NCBI RefSeq assembly: GCF_024362765.1
Contig: NZ_CP093302.1
Coordinates: 2,975,564 to 3,039,563, forward strand
DNA: 64,000 nt
DNA from: Alkalihalobacillus sp. LMS6
GTDB taxonomy: Bacteria; Bacillota; Bacilli; Bacillales; Bacillaceae_D
Reading direction: 5' to 3'
In this document: piece after piece, positions 52,814 to 62,303 of the stretch
How the letters are laid out: each line of letters opens with the position of its first letter
Position numbering within the stretch: position 1 is the stretch's first letter
The notes under the pieces: model-generated
The model's database searches: none
The model's input: only the letters and a program-made list of their open reading frames with translations
Told to the model about the DNA's origin: nothing
Position numbers and translations under genes: made by a program

Positions 52814-53559
52814 TCAAACCTCTCCTTTCAAACGTCTATACAAAACGTATACCCTTAAATTCAAATCACACACCCGCTTAAACGAGATAAATCGTTTATA
52901 AAACAATCAACTAGCTATTTGCATAAATGATCGTTACGTACCTCATCACCATTTAAAATCGCCATAAAAATAAAACGGCCGAAAACAGTCCCTATGACCT
53001 AATTAAAATTATTTAATTTTTTTCCTTTTTATAGAAGGAATTCAAAAAGTTATGAAGAATTATCTAATTGCAAAATTAATTACTACAAAATTCCTACATG
53101 GCTCTACTTCATTAGACAAAACACCCTTCTATTACTCTGTCCCCACCCCCCTGGTCAAACGTCCCTTTATCGTCTTTTGTAAATCATTGAAAGGAGGTGA
53201 GTGCCTAATTAACCGCACAATCCTCGCGCCATAGTCTCTCTTAACTAAGGCCTTAACCCCTTTTATATAAGTGTTGTATGTGCTCTCCCCCTCCAAGCAT
53301 GTTCTTACACTCATTGGTCTTTCCTCATTGACCATTTATTTAACCTTATACGTTACGCCGTATGAAAAAGAGCCCTAAAACCAACTGATGGTCCCTAGGG
53401 CTCAACTTTAAAGCAAGAATGTAAACGTCAGCTTAAAATTATTGTTTAACTCAAAAGGTGTGAGGGTATGTAAATACGTTACACCCCCTATCTATTTGCC
53501 GTTATCTATGAGACACTTGTTCGTAAGCCTAAAGCTAGGCTAATTAAGGAGAGTGCCTT
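52814..53559. other. Gene-poor 746-bp region with ribosome-binding-site duplication
   Basis: No gene I can support. It contains two strongly similar sequences, AAGGAGGTGAGTGCCTAATT (53191-53210) and AAGGAGAGTGCCTTATT (53546-53562). A strong GAGCCCTA/TAGGGCTC hairpin (53370-53403) has its T-run on the minus strand, and a GGTGT/ACACC hairpin with inner GTAT/ATAC lies at about 53456-53484. Weak ORFs at 53052-53234 (plus) and 53132-53335 (minus) overlap each other antisense and lack support. The base composition is AT-rich with pyrimidine tracts on the plus strand. Confidence 0.5.
53364..53403 (-). terminator. Minus-strand terminator-like hairpin
   Basis: GAGCCCTA (53370-53377) pairs with TAGGGCTC (53396-53403), extended by inner ACC/GGT pairing; the minus strand continues with TTTTT. 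It implies a minus-strand transcript from the 53404-53560 area, for which no normal gene is visible. Confidence 0.65.
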
Positions 53560-53727
53560 ATTTACAAAGTAGTTCGGTACGTTAATGGTAGAGCAGAAAA
53601 CGCTAAAACCATCAATCGCAACATAAAATCGTTTAATGATTTAGCTTCTGCGGAACTAGAAGTAAAAAAATTAAATTTAGATCTCATTCTCTTAGACAAT
53701 GATGTTTGGGGAATTGAAGTGATATAA
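53560..53727 (+). CDS. 55-codon ORF with AUU as apparent start; hypothetical protein
   Basis: AAGGAGAG (53546-53553) is followed six bases later by ATT, opening a 55-codon frame. It encodes a protein with both charged and hydrophobic segments, starting (M)YKVVRYVNGRAENAKTINR and ending LILLDNDVWGIEVI. A stop TAA follows, then a terminator hairpin built directly on the stop. No ATG, GTG or TTG is in frame upstream before the TAA at 53545-53547 region, and none is internal early. Either AUU is used, as in infC genes, or the start was lost and this is a decayed gene. I do not recognise the family. Confidence 0.45.
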   Translation: MYKVVRYVNGRAENAKTINRNIKSFNDLASAELEVKKLNLDLILLDNDVWGIEVI

Positions 53728-53752
53728 GTAGGCATGGCCTGCTTATTTTTTT
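53726..53752 (+). terminator. Terminator directly after the 55-codon ORF
   Basis: AAGTAGGC / GCCTGCTT stem (one G-T pair) with ATG loop, followed by ATTTTTTT. It begins inside the TAA stop codon. Confidence 0.85.
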
Positions 53753-53870
53753 GCCCTTTAAGCAGGACACGTTACTTGCAGACATGTATATTATGTTAAA
53801 AGCTCCCTCCGGTTACGTATTTTAGAGAAGATCAAGGTGGAGACAATCCTATAAATAACTTTAATAACAA

Positions 53871-53908
53871 AAAAGCCACCTTCTCGATTGAAAAGAGAAG
53901 ATGGCTTC
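53871..53908 (-). terminator. Terminator of guaA (minus strand)
   Basis: AAGCCATCTTCTC-type arms (53873-53885 and 53895-53907, one mismatch) with a 9-nt loop; on the minus strand followed by TTTTTTG. About 90 bp beyond the guaA stop. Confidence 0.85.
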
Positions 53909-54000
53909 AATTGTTTCCGACAATCTTTGTAGAGAGCTTAATAATTTCAAACGTTGGTTTCCGCTTGAACCCAGCGTTTCAGTCAATTCTCAAGAAAGTG

Positions 54001-55548
54001 TTACTCCCACTCGATTGTGGATGGTGGCTTGCTCGTCACATCGTACACGATGCGGTTGACGTGCGCAACTTCGTTAACAATACGAGTAGAGATAATCTCT
54101 AACACATCCCAAGGGATACGTGCCCAATCAGACGTCATACCGTCAATCGATGTTACAGCGCGAATACCTACAGTATAATCATACGTACGAGCATCGCCCA
54201 TTACGCCTACACTTCGCATGTTTGGAAGCGCAGTAAAGTACTGCCAAATTTCACGCTCAAGTCCAGCTTTCTTAATTTCTTCACGTAAAATTGCATCACT
54301 TTCGCGAACGATGGTTAGCTTTTCATCAGTAATTTCACCTAGTACACGAATGCCTAAACCTGGTCCAGGGAAAGGTTGACGCCAAACAATTTCGTCTGCT
54401 ATACCAAGCTCAGAACCAAGCGCACGTACTTCATCTTTAAATAAAGCATTTAATGGCTCGATTAATTCAAAGCTCATATCTTCTGGTAAACCGCCAACAT
54501 TGTGGTGGGATTTAATCGTTTGGGCTGTATCTGTACCAGACTCAATAATATCTGTATAAAGAGTTCCTTGAGCAAGGAAGTCCATTTTCTTATCTTTTAA
54601 TTTCGCTGCTTCCTCGTCAAACACGTAAATAAATTCATTTCCAATGATTTTACGCTTTTGCTCAGGGTCTGTTACACCTTTAAGTTTTCCTAAGAAGCGA
54701 TCAGCTGCATCAATTTTGACGACATTCATATTGAAGCCTTCACTGAATGTCTCCATGACACTCTCAGCTTCATCTTTACGTAGTAATCCATGATCAATAA
54801 ACATACACGTTAGTTGGTCACCAATTGCTTTATGAATTAAAACAGCCACGACAGAAGAATCAACGCCACCGCTTAACGCGCATAAAACGTGACGATCGCC
54901 AACTTGCTCACGAATTTTTTTGATTTCTTCTTCAATGAAATTCTCCATTGACCAATCGCCTTTAGATCCACAAATTGTGAATGCAAAGTTCTTTAGCAAT
55001 TCATTTCCGAATTCAGAATGACGTACTTCTGGGTGGAACTGAACACCATAGAATTTTCTTGACTCATCGCTCATTGCAGCTACTGGGCAAGATGGGTTTG
55101 AACCGTCAACCGTAAAACCTTCTGGTGGCGCAATAATTTTATCACCATGACTCATCCAAACCGTTTGCTCAATCGGCAAACCTTTAAATAAGTCAGATTG
55201 ATTTTCTACATGTAACACAGCTTTCCCATACTCACGGTGGGATGCTTTTTCAACTTTCCCGCCAAAATGGTGGGTCATCAGCTGAACACCATAACATATT
55301 CCTAAGATCGGAATACCTAAATCATAGATAGCTGGATCACAAGAAGGTGCTCCTTCTACGTATGCACTGTTTGGTCCACCAGAGAAAATAATCCCAATTG
55401 GATTTAATGCTTTAATTTCTTCGGCCGTAGTTTTGTGAGAGTGTAGCTCACTATACACGCCTAAGTCGCGGATACGACGTGTAATCAATTGATTATACTG
55501 CCCTCCGAAATCAAGAACAACAATTGTTTCATGATTCGTCACTTGCAT
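54001..55548 (-). CDS. guaA: GMP synthase (glutamine-hydrolysing)
   Basis: Amidates XMP to GMP, last step of guanine nucleotide synthesis. 515 residues: class I glutamine amidotransferase domain ([11 protein letters not shown] with nucleophile Cys; [12 protein letters not shown] with His and Glu). Then the ATP-pyrophosphatase domain ([16 protein letters not shown]-loop) and the C-terminal dimerisation domain ([14 protein letters not shown]; the end [10 protein letters not shown]). GTG 55557 is in frame, but ATG 55548 follows AAAGGGTGA. It lies downstream of the MoxR-DUF58-transglutaminase genes as in B. subtilis, separated by 201 bp. I saw no purine riboswitch in that leader. Confidence 0.97.
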   Translation of the reverse strand: MQVTNHETIVVLDFGGQYNQLITRRIRDLGVYSELHSHKTTAEEIKALNPIGIIFSGGPNSAYVEGAPSCDPAIYDLGIPILGICYGVQLMTHHFGGKVEKASHREYGKAVLHVENQSDLFKGLPIEQTVWMSHGDKIIAPPEGFTVDGSNPSCPVAAMSDESRKFYGVQFHPEVRHSEFGNELLKNFAFTICGSKGDWSMENFIEEEIKKIREQVGDRHVLCALSGGVDSSVVAVLIHKAIGDQLTCMFIDHGLLRKDEAESVMETFSEGFNMNVVKIDAADRFLGKLKGVTDPEQKRKIIGNEFIYVFDEEAAKLKDKKMDFLAQGTLYTDIIESGTDTAQTIKSHHNVGGLPEDMSFELIEPLNALFKDEVRALGSELGIADEIVWRQPFPGPGLGIRVLGEITDEKLTIVRESDAILREEIKKAGLEREIWQYFTALPNMRSVGVMGDARTYDYTVGIRAVTSIDGMTSDWARIPWDVLEIISTRIVNEVAHVNRIVYDVTSKPPSTIEWE

Positions 55549-55749
55549 CTTATTCACCCTTTATCCTGTTTTCTTCCTTTATTTAAAAAGTTATGAAGCA
55601 TCTCAAGCAAACAAAACGGCTACAAAAACAATGAACATTCCATTGAATTGCAGCCCTACTTTCGCGCTAGCTTTCAAACTCTTTTTAGTATGTGCATAAT
55701 TAAATAGTATTCATTCAAGTTTAATCATAACAAGCAAGTATTCCGCAGG

Positions 55750-57939
55750 TCAAGAAGTGATTTGTTTCAGCATCTTTTTCCAATTTTCATCAAATTTCTG
55801 CTTATTTAACTGGTGTTTGTTGTCGCTATATAGAAATTGCTCGTACGTTTCTGCCAACTCCACCATCGGACTGTCTTGAAGCGCTAATTCTTTTTCTACG
55901 TATCGAGCGTACTCACGTATCGTTTGGTTTTCTTTTCGTTTCACACCATACAATCGTAACAACCAAAGCAAATGCTCAAAGGATCGTGCGTAATCTTCTA
56001 CTGACTGAGCAGATCGTTGTTTCCGATTGACATAGGTTGTACTTAATCTTTTTCGGAAGACAAACACCAGCGTACTGAGAATAATCAATAAACCAATACT
56101 TGTTCCAATAAGCCAGCCATACGATTGCTGCTCATTTGAAGCTGCCTCGTCATTTGTTCCTTCTTCTGTTTCTTCAACCTGCGCTTCTTCTTCAGGAAGC
56201 TCAAGGTCCTCTTGCTCTTCTGGTGTCGGAATTTCCTCTAAATCATTATTTTCAAGATCCAACTGTTCTTGTTCATAATTAAAGCCAGAAAAACTAGGCG
56301 TTGGTTCAAACGATACCCATCCAGCACTCGGAAAATAAACTTCAACCCATGAATGCGCGTTATTGTTTGAAATTAAAAACGATTGATTGTCTTCATTTGT
56401 TTCGAGAAGCTCACCTTCCGTAAACCCTTTTACCCACCTTGTTGGAATATCAAGGGTTCGGAGCATCACTGCCATCGCCGTTGAAAAATTATCACAATAG
56501 CCTCTTTGCGTCTCAAATAAAAATTGGTCCACATAGTCTTGGTTAGCACCGGGCACCGGAACATCTTCTGTTTCATATTGAAACTCAGGACCACGCAAAT
56601 AACGTTCAATCGCCCTCACCTGATCATAGACCGTCTCACTTGTTGTCGTTAGTTCCTCGGCAAGCTCTTGTACGCGATCAGGCAACGCTTCAGGGAGCTG
56701 AGTATACGCATCCATTTCAAGGTCCGAAAACCCTTCCCCATCTTCTTTCAATCCAGCTATTTGGAACGTTTGCTCAAAGTAGGCTAACTCATACTGATTA
56801 GGCGGGACTTGTCCATTTAAAAAAGTCGCTTGATTTGATACCGGGTGAATAACTACCGGTTCGACTTGTTCCGTATGGACATTTTCAATTTCGTCTGAGA
56901 GTAACTCACCTGGATAAAAGAAATGATTAAAACGTTGCTCTCCTTCTCCATAAAACTGCAGCTGTGCTACTTTTTCTTCTCGCTCTACTGCTTCAAGTTC
57001 GTCAGACTGTATAGGTGGAGATACATGTCCCTCATTTGTTTCATCGATTGATAAATCCCAACCAGACCCAGTGTAATAATTTTTCGTTTCGCCTTTCCAG
57101 TACTCTCCCTGCTCTATGGTTGCTTCAAAAACAGGAGTATCGTCTTGAACAAACCCACCACCTAGCATACTGTCATCTTCACTATAGCCAATGCGTTGAA
57201 TCGGTGTACCTCCACTTGAAAAACCAAATACAGTTTCAAGAAAAGGAACAGGGTCTGACCATTGTGGCTCAGGTTTTGGCATCGCAAAACTTAAAGAAGC
57301 AGCCGTTAGAATAAATACGCTGATAAAAGCCATGACTTTTCCTATTTTCAAAAAAGAAAAGCTTCCATTTTTTTCTCCATTTTTTAATAAACGAAGCGTC
57401 ACTACAAGGATCATTCCAATGATAAATAAACGAACAATGGATGCTTCCCCACTATAATCTGTGAATGAATCAATCGCCCCTACATATACGACGCTTACAA
57501 TTAAAAACAGCAAGATCCTTCTAACATGAACGATCCAATAATGAAGCAAGTAACTTAAGATAGACAATAAAACAATGAATAGAAACGTACGAAATAATTC
57601 TGAGAGCTCTAAAACATTACCTGCGAGAATGTAAATCAAATTATCAAAAAAATCCTGTACCACTAGGGAAAACCAAGACTCTTGAACCTCTTGGCTAGAA
57701 GGAAAGAGCCAAAATAACGCACCAATGGTAACAACGACTCTTAGTAGAAAAGAGAGAATAATCGGTAGTTTTAAAAGCGTAATAATAAAAAACAGCGCCG
57801 CAATAACAATAAATGCCGAGACGCTTCCACCACTCGTAATGTAAGGAACTGGATAAAGCCATTCGAGTAATAAAATAAATCCTAGCCCATATAAAAAATA
57901 ATCACGTAACGCATAATTGTTATGACTCACTTTTTTCAC
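55750..57939 (-). CDS. yebA: Transglutaminase-like membrane protein (YebA/TgpA-like)
   Basis: 729 residues. Six or so N-terminal membrane helices (about 10-215), a large extracytoplasmic part and a transglutaminase-like core. Its Cys lies in FETQRGYCDNFSTAMAVMLRTLDIPTRWVKGF, its His in NNNAHSWVEVYFP, and its Asp in the following GWVSFEPTPSF region (WxxFxPTP). An acidic Glu-rich stretch and a last membrane helix (about 612-632) precede a cytoplasmic DUF4129-like tail. Substrate unknown. Its start overlaps the DUF58 gene by 20 bp, in the MoxR-DUF58-TgpA-guaA order of B. subtilis yeaC-yeaD-yebA-guaA. Confidence 0.92.
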   Translation of the reverse strand: MKKVSHNNYALRDYFLYGLGFILLLEWLYPVPYITSGGSVSAFIVIAALFFIITLLKLPIILSFLLRVVVTIGALFWLFPSSQEVQESWFSLVVQDFFDNLIYILAGNVLELSELFRTFLFIVLLSILSYLLHYWIVHVRRILLFLIVSVVYVGAIDSFTDYSGEASIVRLFIIGMILVVTLRLLKNGEKNGSFSFLKIGKVMAFISVFILTAASLSFAMPKPEPQWSDPVPFLETVFGFSSGGTPIQRIGYSEDDSMLGGGFVQDDTPVFEATIEQGEYWKGETKNYYTGSGWDLSIDETNEGHVSPPIQSDELEAVEREEKVAQLQFYGEGEQRFNHFFYPGELLSDEIENVHTEQVEPVVIHPVSNQATFLNGQVPPNQYELAYFEQTFQIAGLKEDGEGFSDLEMDAYTQLPEALPDRVQELAEELTTTSETVYDQVRAIERYLRGPEFQYETEDVPVPGANQDYVDQFLFETQRGYCDNFSTAMAVMLRTLDIPTRWVKGFTEGELLETNEDNQSFLISNNNAHSWVEVYFPSAGWVSFEPTPSFSGFNYEQEQLDLENNDLEEIPTPEEQEDLELPEEEAQVEETEEGTNDEAASNEQQSYGWLIGTSIGLLIILSTLVFVFRKRLSTTYVNRKQRSAQSVEDYARSFEHLLWLLRLYGVKRKENQTIREYARYVEKELALQDSPMVELAETYEQFLYSDNKHQLNKQKFDENWKKMLKQITS

Positions 57940-59095
57940 CCCTTAAACGATCATGATGTTGATGGGGGATAAACACATGTCCTCCAGCTTTACGAACTTC
58001 GAGGAACTGTTCTTGTGTTAATGCTTCGGTTGCTACAAGATAAACGTTTATGCGATTCATAGCCGTAGTGCGAATCATATGAAGAATCGACTTAGACAAA
58101 CGCGGCGTGATGAAGAAACAAAGCCCACCTTTTTCAGGAAATGCCCATTCTGCCTTCGTTTGTGGAACCGGATTAATCATGGCAAATAGCCGTAACGCAT
58201 GCTTCCAATTTTTTTGTGTGAGCTCTTTGCGGACCCACTCATCGTTATAAACAATCAAGGTTGTATGTATACGGTCTTGAATGAGCGTAGACGTTATCGA
58301 CGCCGCATCTTTAATACTCTCCTCGTATTGTAGAGGGTCGGCAAATGCATCATCGCTTGTTGCAAAATGCACAACAGTAACGCCTTTATCTTCTTCCGTT
58401 TCAAATTCTTTCGTCAACAGACCACTTACACCTGCTGAACGTTTCCAGTCAATTTTACTTAATCGGTCACCTGCAGCATAATGTCTAATACTTGAAATCA
58501 AATCTTCATTTAACCCTTTTCGAACATGCTTCGCTTGACTAGAATAAGCAAATAATTCATGTTTGTTGGCAATTTTATAGAAAGGTGGCGAAACAACGAC
58601 TTCGGTATTCACTTGCAGTGACCGCTTCACCCAGATTAAACCGATTAAATCATTGGCATACACACTTGCTTGATTGAACTGATACACCCCTCTTTGCAAC
58701 CCCTTTGCATCATAAGAAAGCGTAAATCGATTATCAAACGAAAATGAAAAAAGTTGCTCACTTTTTTCGGATATAAATGTTTCTGGCGTGCGGTCTATAA
58801 GTTGGTAATAGAAAAACGGAATGTAAGCAGGCTTGGACAATGTTACTTCTACGGTTACAACTTCCCCTACTTCAATGCTATTGTTTCGCAACGTTCGATC
58901 TATCTTTAAGCCAATGACGGATAGAAACGGAATCATACAGGAAAAAAGAAAGACAAACACCAGCCCGTAGAAAAGAAACCAACTAACAAATCCACCTTGA
59001 AACATGGCAAACATAAAAGAAAGTGAGAAGATTATTATGGCTATGAGCCACCTTAAAACAAATCGACTCGCCTGCTTTATCGTGGATGTATTCAT
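57920..59095 (-). CDS. yeaD: DUF58 domain protein (YeaD-like)
   Basis: 391 residues: two N-terminal membrane helices (about 13-57), an Ig-like beta region and the DUF58 core with DRLSKIDWKRSAGVSGLLTKEFE, followed by a vWA-like fold (VTVVHFATSDD). DUF58 proteins work with MoxR ATPases, probably as substrate or adaptor in assembly of membrane or metal-bearing proteins. Its ATG overlaps the MoxR stop by 4 bp, and its end overlaps yebA. Confidence 0.92.
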   Translation of the reverse strand: MNTSTIKQASRFVLRWLIAIIIFSLSFMFAMFQGGFVSWFLFYGLVFVFLFSCMIPFLSVIGLKIDRTLRNNSIEVGEVVTVEVTLSKPAYIPFFYYQLIDRTPETFISEKSEQLFSFSFDNRFTLSYDAKGLQRGVYQFNQASVYANDLIGLIWVKRSLQVNTEVVVSPPFYKIANKHELFAYSSQAKHVRKGLNEDLISSIRHYAAGDRLSKIDWKRSAGVSGLLTKEFETEEDKGVTVVHFATSDDAFADPLQYEESIKDAASITSTLIQDRIHTTLIVYNDEWVRKELTQKNWKHALRLFAMINPVPQTKAEWAFPEKGGLCFFITPRLSKSILHMIRTTAMNRINVYLVATEALTQEQFLEVRKAGGHVFIPHQHHDRLRGEKSES

Positions 59096-60063
59096 TTAAA
59101 ATTGTCCTTCTTATCCATTACTGGTACGCGAATATGTGCAAGAATGCTCTCGATCACTTCTTCCACTTTCTTTTCTTTTAGTAAAGATTCATTTGTCAGT
59201 CGTATCCGATGACTTAACACAGATGACGCAATTTCTTTCACATCATCAGGGGTCACGAAGTCTTTTCCATTTATTAACGCATTTGCTTGACTTGCTCGCA
59301 TGAGGGCAATCGTCGCCCTTGGACTTGCACCTAATTCAATCGCTTTACTCATTCTTGTCGCATGAATCAAATTGACGATATACGTTTTAACAGCTTCATT
59401 AATATAGATGTTTCTCGCAACTTTTTGTAGTGTAATCACTTCTTCTAACTCAATCACATTCGAAATTGAGTGAATCGGGTGTTCTTTCTCCACTCGATTT
59501 AATAACTCAAGTTCTTCTTTCACTGACGGATACCCTAAGTTGATTTTGATTAGAAATCGATCAAGCTGAGCCTCTGGTAATGGAAACGTCCCTGCATATT
59601 CGATCGGGTTCTGTGTTGCTAGCACAAAAAATGGCGCATGAATCTGCATCGTTTCGCCATCAACTGTAACATTCCCCTCTTCTAAAGCTTCGAGTAACGC
59701 TGACTGCGTTTTAGGCGAGGTACGATTGATCTCATCGGCTAGTACGACATTCGCGATTATTGGGCCAGCTTTAAATTCAAATAATTGAGTTTTTTGATTG
59801 TAAATCGCAACACCTGTTACGTCTGAAGGAAGCAAATCGGGCGTAAATTGAATGCGTTTGAACGAACCTCCGATGGTTTTAGCCATGGCTCGAACGAAGA
59901 CGGTTTTCCCTACTCCAGGCACATCTTCTAGCAAAACATGACCACCTGCTAGCAACGCAACGAGTGAAAGTTTTATCTCTTTTCGTTTCCCTATCATGAC
60001 GGTTTCTACATTTTCGATTATTTTATCTATCGTTAACATATGCGAATGTAAAGTGGTCTCCAA
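59092..60063 (-). CDS. yeaC: MoxR-family AAA+ ATPase (YeaC-like)
   Basis: 323 residues. Walker A LEDVPGVGKTVFVRAMA, Walker B VVLADEINRTSPKTQSALLEALEE, sensor 1 VLATQNPIEYAGTFPLPEAQLDRFL and sensor 2 GASPRATIALMRASQ. MoxR ATPases act as chaperones with DUF58/vWA partners, here encoded by the overlapping next gene. First gene of the operon. Confidence 0.94.
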   Translation of the reverse strand: METTLHSHMLTIDKIIENVETVMIGKRKEIKLSLVALLAGGHVLLEDVPGVGKTVFVRAMAKTIGGSFKRIQFTPDLLPSDVTGVAIYNQKTQLFEFKAGPIIANVVLADEINRTSPKTQSALLEALEEGNVTVDGETMQIHAPFFVLATQNPIEYAGTFPLPEAQLDRFLIKINLGYPSVKEELELLNRVEKEHPIHSISNVIELEEVITLQKVARNIYINEAVKTYIVNLIHATRMSKAIELGASPRATIALMRASQANALINGKDFVTPDDVKEIASSVLSHRIRLTNESLLKEKKVEEVIESILAHIRVPVMDKKDNFK

Positions 60064-60173
60064 CGCTTAAATCCCCCTAAATCTGTACTTTTCCATATTG
60101 TAACATCTCTATCTTACTTATTAACAGTCGCTTTATAAATAAAAAATACCAACTTCCCACAACGTATTTTTTA

Positions 60174-60208
60174 TGAAAAAAGCCTTTGACTCGAAACGTA
60201 CAAAGGCT
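60174..60208 (-). terminator. Terminator of thioredoxin-like gene (minus strand)
   Basis: AGCCTTTG / CAAAGGCT arms (60181-60188 and 60201-60208) with TTTTTTC following on the minus strand. Confidence 0.82.
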
Positions 60209-60251
60209 CTTCAGTATACTAACAGTCTAATATTCCAATGCCAAACCTCTG

Positions 60252-60818
60252 TTAAAGTGAAGGAAACGTTTTGAACACCGTTAATAGATCTTTTTCAACA
60301 GCTGCCCACGTTGATTTTTCTTTGAATAATTGATGCATTTTTGGGAGGAATGTTTCTTTAAATTCTTTTTCATACGTTGGTGCATCTTTTTCAGGTAAAG
60401 ACGTTTTATAACTTGAAACGACTTCCTCAATTTCCTGTGCCCGCGGCCCCCATTTTGCAAGTTCCTCTCCATTTTCGTCCATAAAAAGAATGATTGGAAT
60501 TGAACGAGCTCGTCCATTTGTTAAATACTGATCCATAAGCTCTAAATTCTCATCTCTAATGAGAAATCGACATTCCATTAAGCTATTTTGTGTCAATTTC
60601 AGGAATACAGGAATATTCACCATCGCATCGCCACACCAATCTGCTGTGAGTACAACTGCTTTTATCCCTTTACCTACTGAAGCCTGTGTCACTTGTTTTG
60701 CTTCTTGACTAAGTTGATAACCATGAAAAATTGAAAGCAGTGATTCTTGGTTTACCTGCATAGATTCTATATATTCTTGCGTGGTCATCCCTTTATCAAA
60801 CCATTTTTTTAAATGCAT
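60252..60818 (-). CDS. Thioredoxin-like family protein with single active-site Cys
   Basis: 188 residues. Thioredoxin-fold motif VVLTADWCGDAMVNIPVFL with WCGDA in place of WCGPC, so only one of the two redox cysteines is present. The cis-Pro loop lies in ARSIPIILFMDENGEEL. This WCGD group is common in Bacilli, with no firm function; a dithiol oxidoreductase mechanism is unlikely without the second Cys. The frame is open to 60848, but ATG 60818 has AAAAGGAG nine bases upstream. Confidence 0.85.
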   Translation of the reverse strand: MHLKKWFDKGMTTQEYIESMQVNQESLLSIFHGYQLSQEAKQVTQASVGKGIKAVVLTADWCGDAMVNIPVFLKLTQNSLMECRFLIRDENLELMDQYLTNGRARSIPIILFMDENGEELAKWGPRAQEIEEVVSSYKTSLPEKDAPTYEKEFKETFLPKMHQLFKEKSTWAAVEKDLLTVFKTFPSL

Positions 60819-60968
60819 ATCTGTTGTCTCCTTTTTTAACACCATCATTCCTTATAGTTTACCATAATGTGTGGATCCAACTCCGCAAATTAGCTTACGA
60901 CACTTTTCCAAATCAACTACATAAAATTCCCTTCAAATGACACACTATCAGAATGAGGGAGTGATTAA

Positions 60969-61919
60969 ATGAAGTACAATTTAAAAAAGAAAACATGGTC
61001 TTTATTTATTACAATGTTCGCCGTTTTGATTTTCTTTCAGTCTTCTCATCCAGTTGATGCAAAAAATGACAAATCATTCTCTTTTGTCTGGATGTCAGAC
61101 ACCCAATACTATTCACAAAAATATCCTTATATTTACGATCATATGACATCATGGATTGCAGAACATGCGAAGGAAGAATCGATCAAATATGTCATACATA
61201 CAGGTGACATTGTAGACAGAATGAATAATGAATTTGAATGGGTTCAAGCCGATGTCGCAATGAAAAAATTAGATGAAGCAAACATTCCTTATGGTGTGCT
61301 AGCAGGAAATCATGACATCGGGCATAATGATCGAAACTATAAAATGTTTAAATCGTATTTTGGGGATGAACGGTTCAAAAACTCGAAAGCATTTAAAGAC
61401 TCTTACAAAGATAACGAAGCACACTATGATACGATTGTCGTAAATCGACATAAATTGCTTATCTTATATTTAGGCTTTGGTTGGAACCAAGAAACCTTAA
61501 ATTGGGCAGAAGACGTGTTGAGCGACCACCCTGACCATACTGTTATTTTAGCAACCCACCGTTATTTACAAGTGGACGGCCAACGCTCAAAGGACGGAAA
61601 TCTTTTGTTTGAAAAACTTGTCGTTCCACATGAAAATGTTCAACTCGTTTTAAGCGGACACTATCATGGTCATGCCCAACGATTTGATCGGTTAGATCAA
61701 GACGGAGATGGAATTAATGAACGGATCGTTGTGCAATTATTATCTGACTATCAAAGTTATGAAAAGGGAGGAAATGGTTTTATGCGTATTTTAACCTTTC
61801 ACCCAAATACGTCCTCAGTAGAAATTCGGACGTATTCTCCATATACAAATGAGCATTTACTGGAAGATGAAGAATTTCAAAAGATCCCAATGAGTTTTCA
61901 TTTTCCATTAACGTTCTAA
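60969..61919 (+). CDS. Secreted calcineurin-like metallophosphoesterase
   Basis: 316 residues. Signal peptide (KKKTWSLFITMFAVLIFFQ through HPVDAK). Phosphoesterase motifs WMSDTQYYSQ, HTGDIVDRMN, AGNHDIGHNDRN, THRYLQ and LSGHYHGHAQRF. Resembles extracellular phosphoesterases with the DTQYY motif that act on organic phosphate or nucleotides. GAGGGAGTG precedes the ATG. Monocistronic, with a short gap before the glycine-rich gene. Confidence 0.92.
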   Translation: MKYNLKKKTWSLFITMFAVLIFFQSSHPVDAKNDKSFSFVWMSDTQYYSQKYPYIYDHMTSWIAEHAKEESIKYVIHTGDIVDRMNNEFEWVQADVAMKKLDEANIPYGVLAGNHDIGHNDRNYKMFKSYFGDERFKNSKAFKDSYKDNEAHYDTIVVNRHKLLILYLGFGWNQETLNWAEDVLSDHPDHTVILATHRYLQVDGQRSKDGNLLFEKLVVPHENVQLVLSGHYHGHAQRFDRLDQDGDGINERIVVQLLSDYQSYEKGGNGFMRILTFHPNTSSVEIRTYSPYTNEHLLEDEEFQKIPMSFHFPLTF

Positions 61920-62001
61920 CTTTAGCCCATTTTGCGTTCGCGCTTCACCTTTCTTCGTGTACAGCCATATTGTGTACTAACCAAGAAAGGTGGTGCTTAA
62001 T

Positions 62002-62262
62002 ATGAGCTATTATCAAGCTGGTTACGGCAATCCGTGTTGTCCTCCGCCACCTTGTGGAGGTTATGGCTATGGTCCTGGTCCAGGCGGTTACGGTCCAGGA
62101 GGCTATGGCGGTGGCGGCTACGGTGGTGGCTGGGCGATCGGTATCGTCGTTGTGCTATTTATTCTAATCATCATCATTGGTGGTGCGGGTTTCTATGGCG
62201 GCGGCTACGGTGGCGGCTTTGGTGCTGGAGGTTACGGCCCGGGCGGCGGTAAACCTTGTTAA
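62002..62262 (+). CDS. YjcZ-like glycine-rich sporulation membrane protein
   Basis: About 86 residues: an N-terminal Cys/Pro/Gly stretch (YGNPCCPPPPCGG), Gly-Tyr repeats, one hydrophobic helix WAIGIVVVLFILIIIIGGAGF, then more Gly-Tyr repeats. The hydrophobic block matches the YjcZ family of sporulation proteins; the long Gly/Tyr flanks are an elaboration. AAAGGTGG precedes ATG 62002; a TTG/GTG-type extension to 61990 is less likely. It shares a terminator with the convergent Gly/Tyr-rich gene. Confidence 0.82.
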   Translation: MSYYQAGYGNPCCPPPPCGGYGYGPGPGGYGPGGYGGGGYGGGWAIGIVVVLFILIIIIGGAGFYGGGYGGGFGAGGYGPGGGKPC

Positions 62263-62265
62263 ACG

Positions 62266-62299
62266 AAAAGACAACAGCTTTTGCTGTTGTCTTTTTTTT
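62266..62299. terminator. Bidirectional terminator
   Basis: AAAAGACAACAGC / GCTGTTGTCTTTT 13-bp stem with TTTT loop and long T-run, between two convergent glycine-rich genes. Confidence 0.93.
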
Positions 62300-62303
62300 T
62301 CTT

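Noticed and set aside
53052-53234. 60-codon plus-strand ORF ending in KGGECLINRTILAP
   Set aside because: SD poorly spaced, no family, overlapped by an antisense ORF; only its end, the duplicated motif, is of interest.
53132-53335. 67-codon minus-strand ORF
   Set aside because: No clear SD, no domain, overlaps the above in antisense.
55549-55749. Purine riboswitch upstream of guaA
   Set aside because: The conserved core elements of the purine aptamer are not present; only AT-rich leader sequence is seen.
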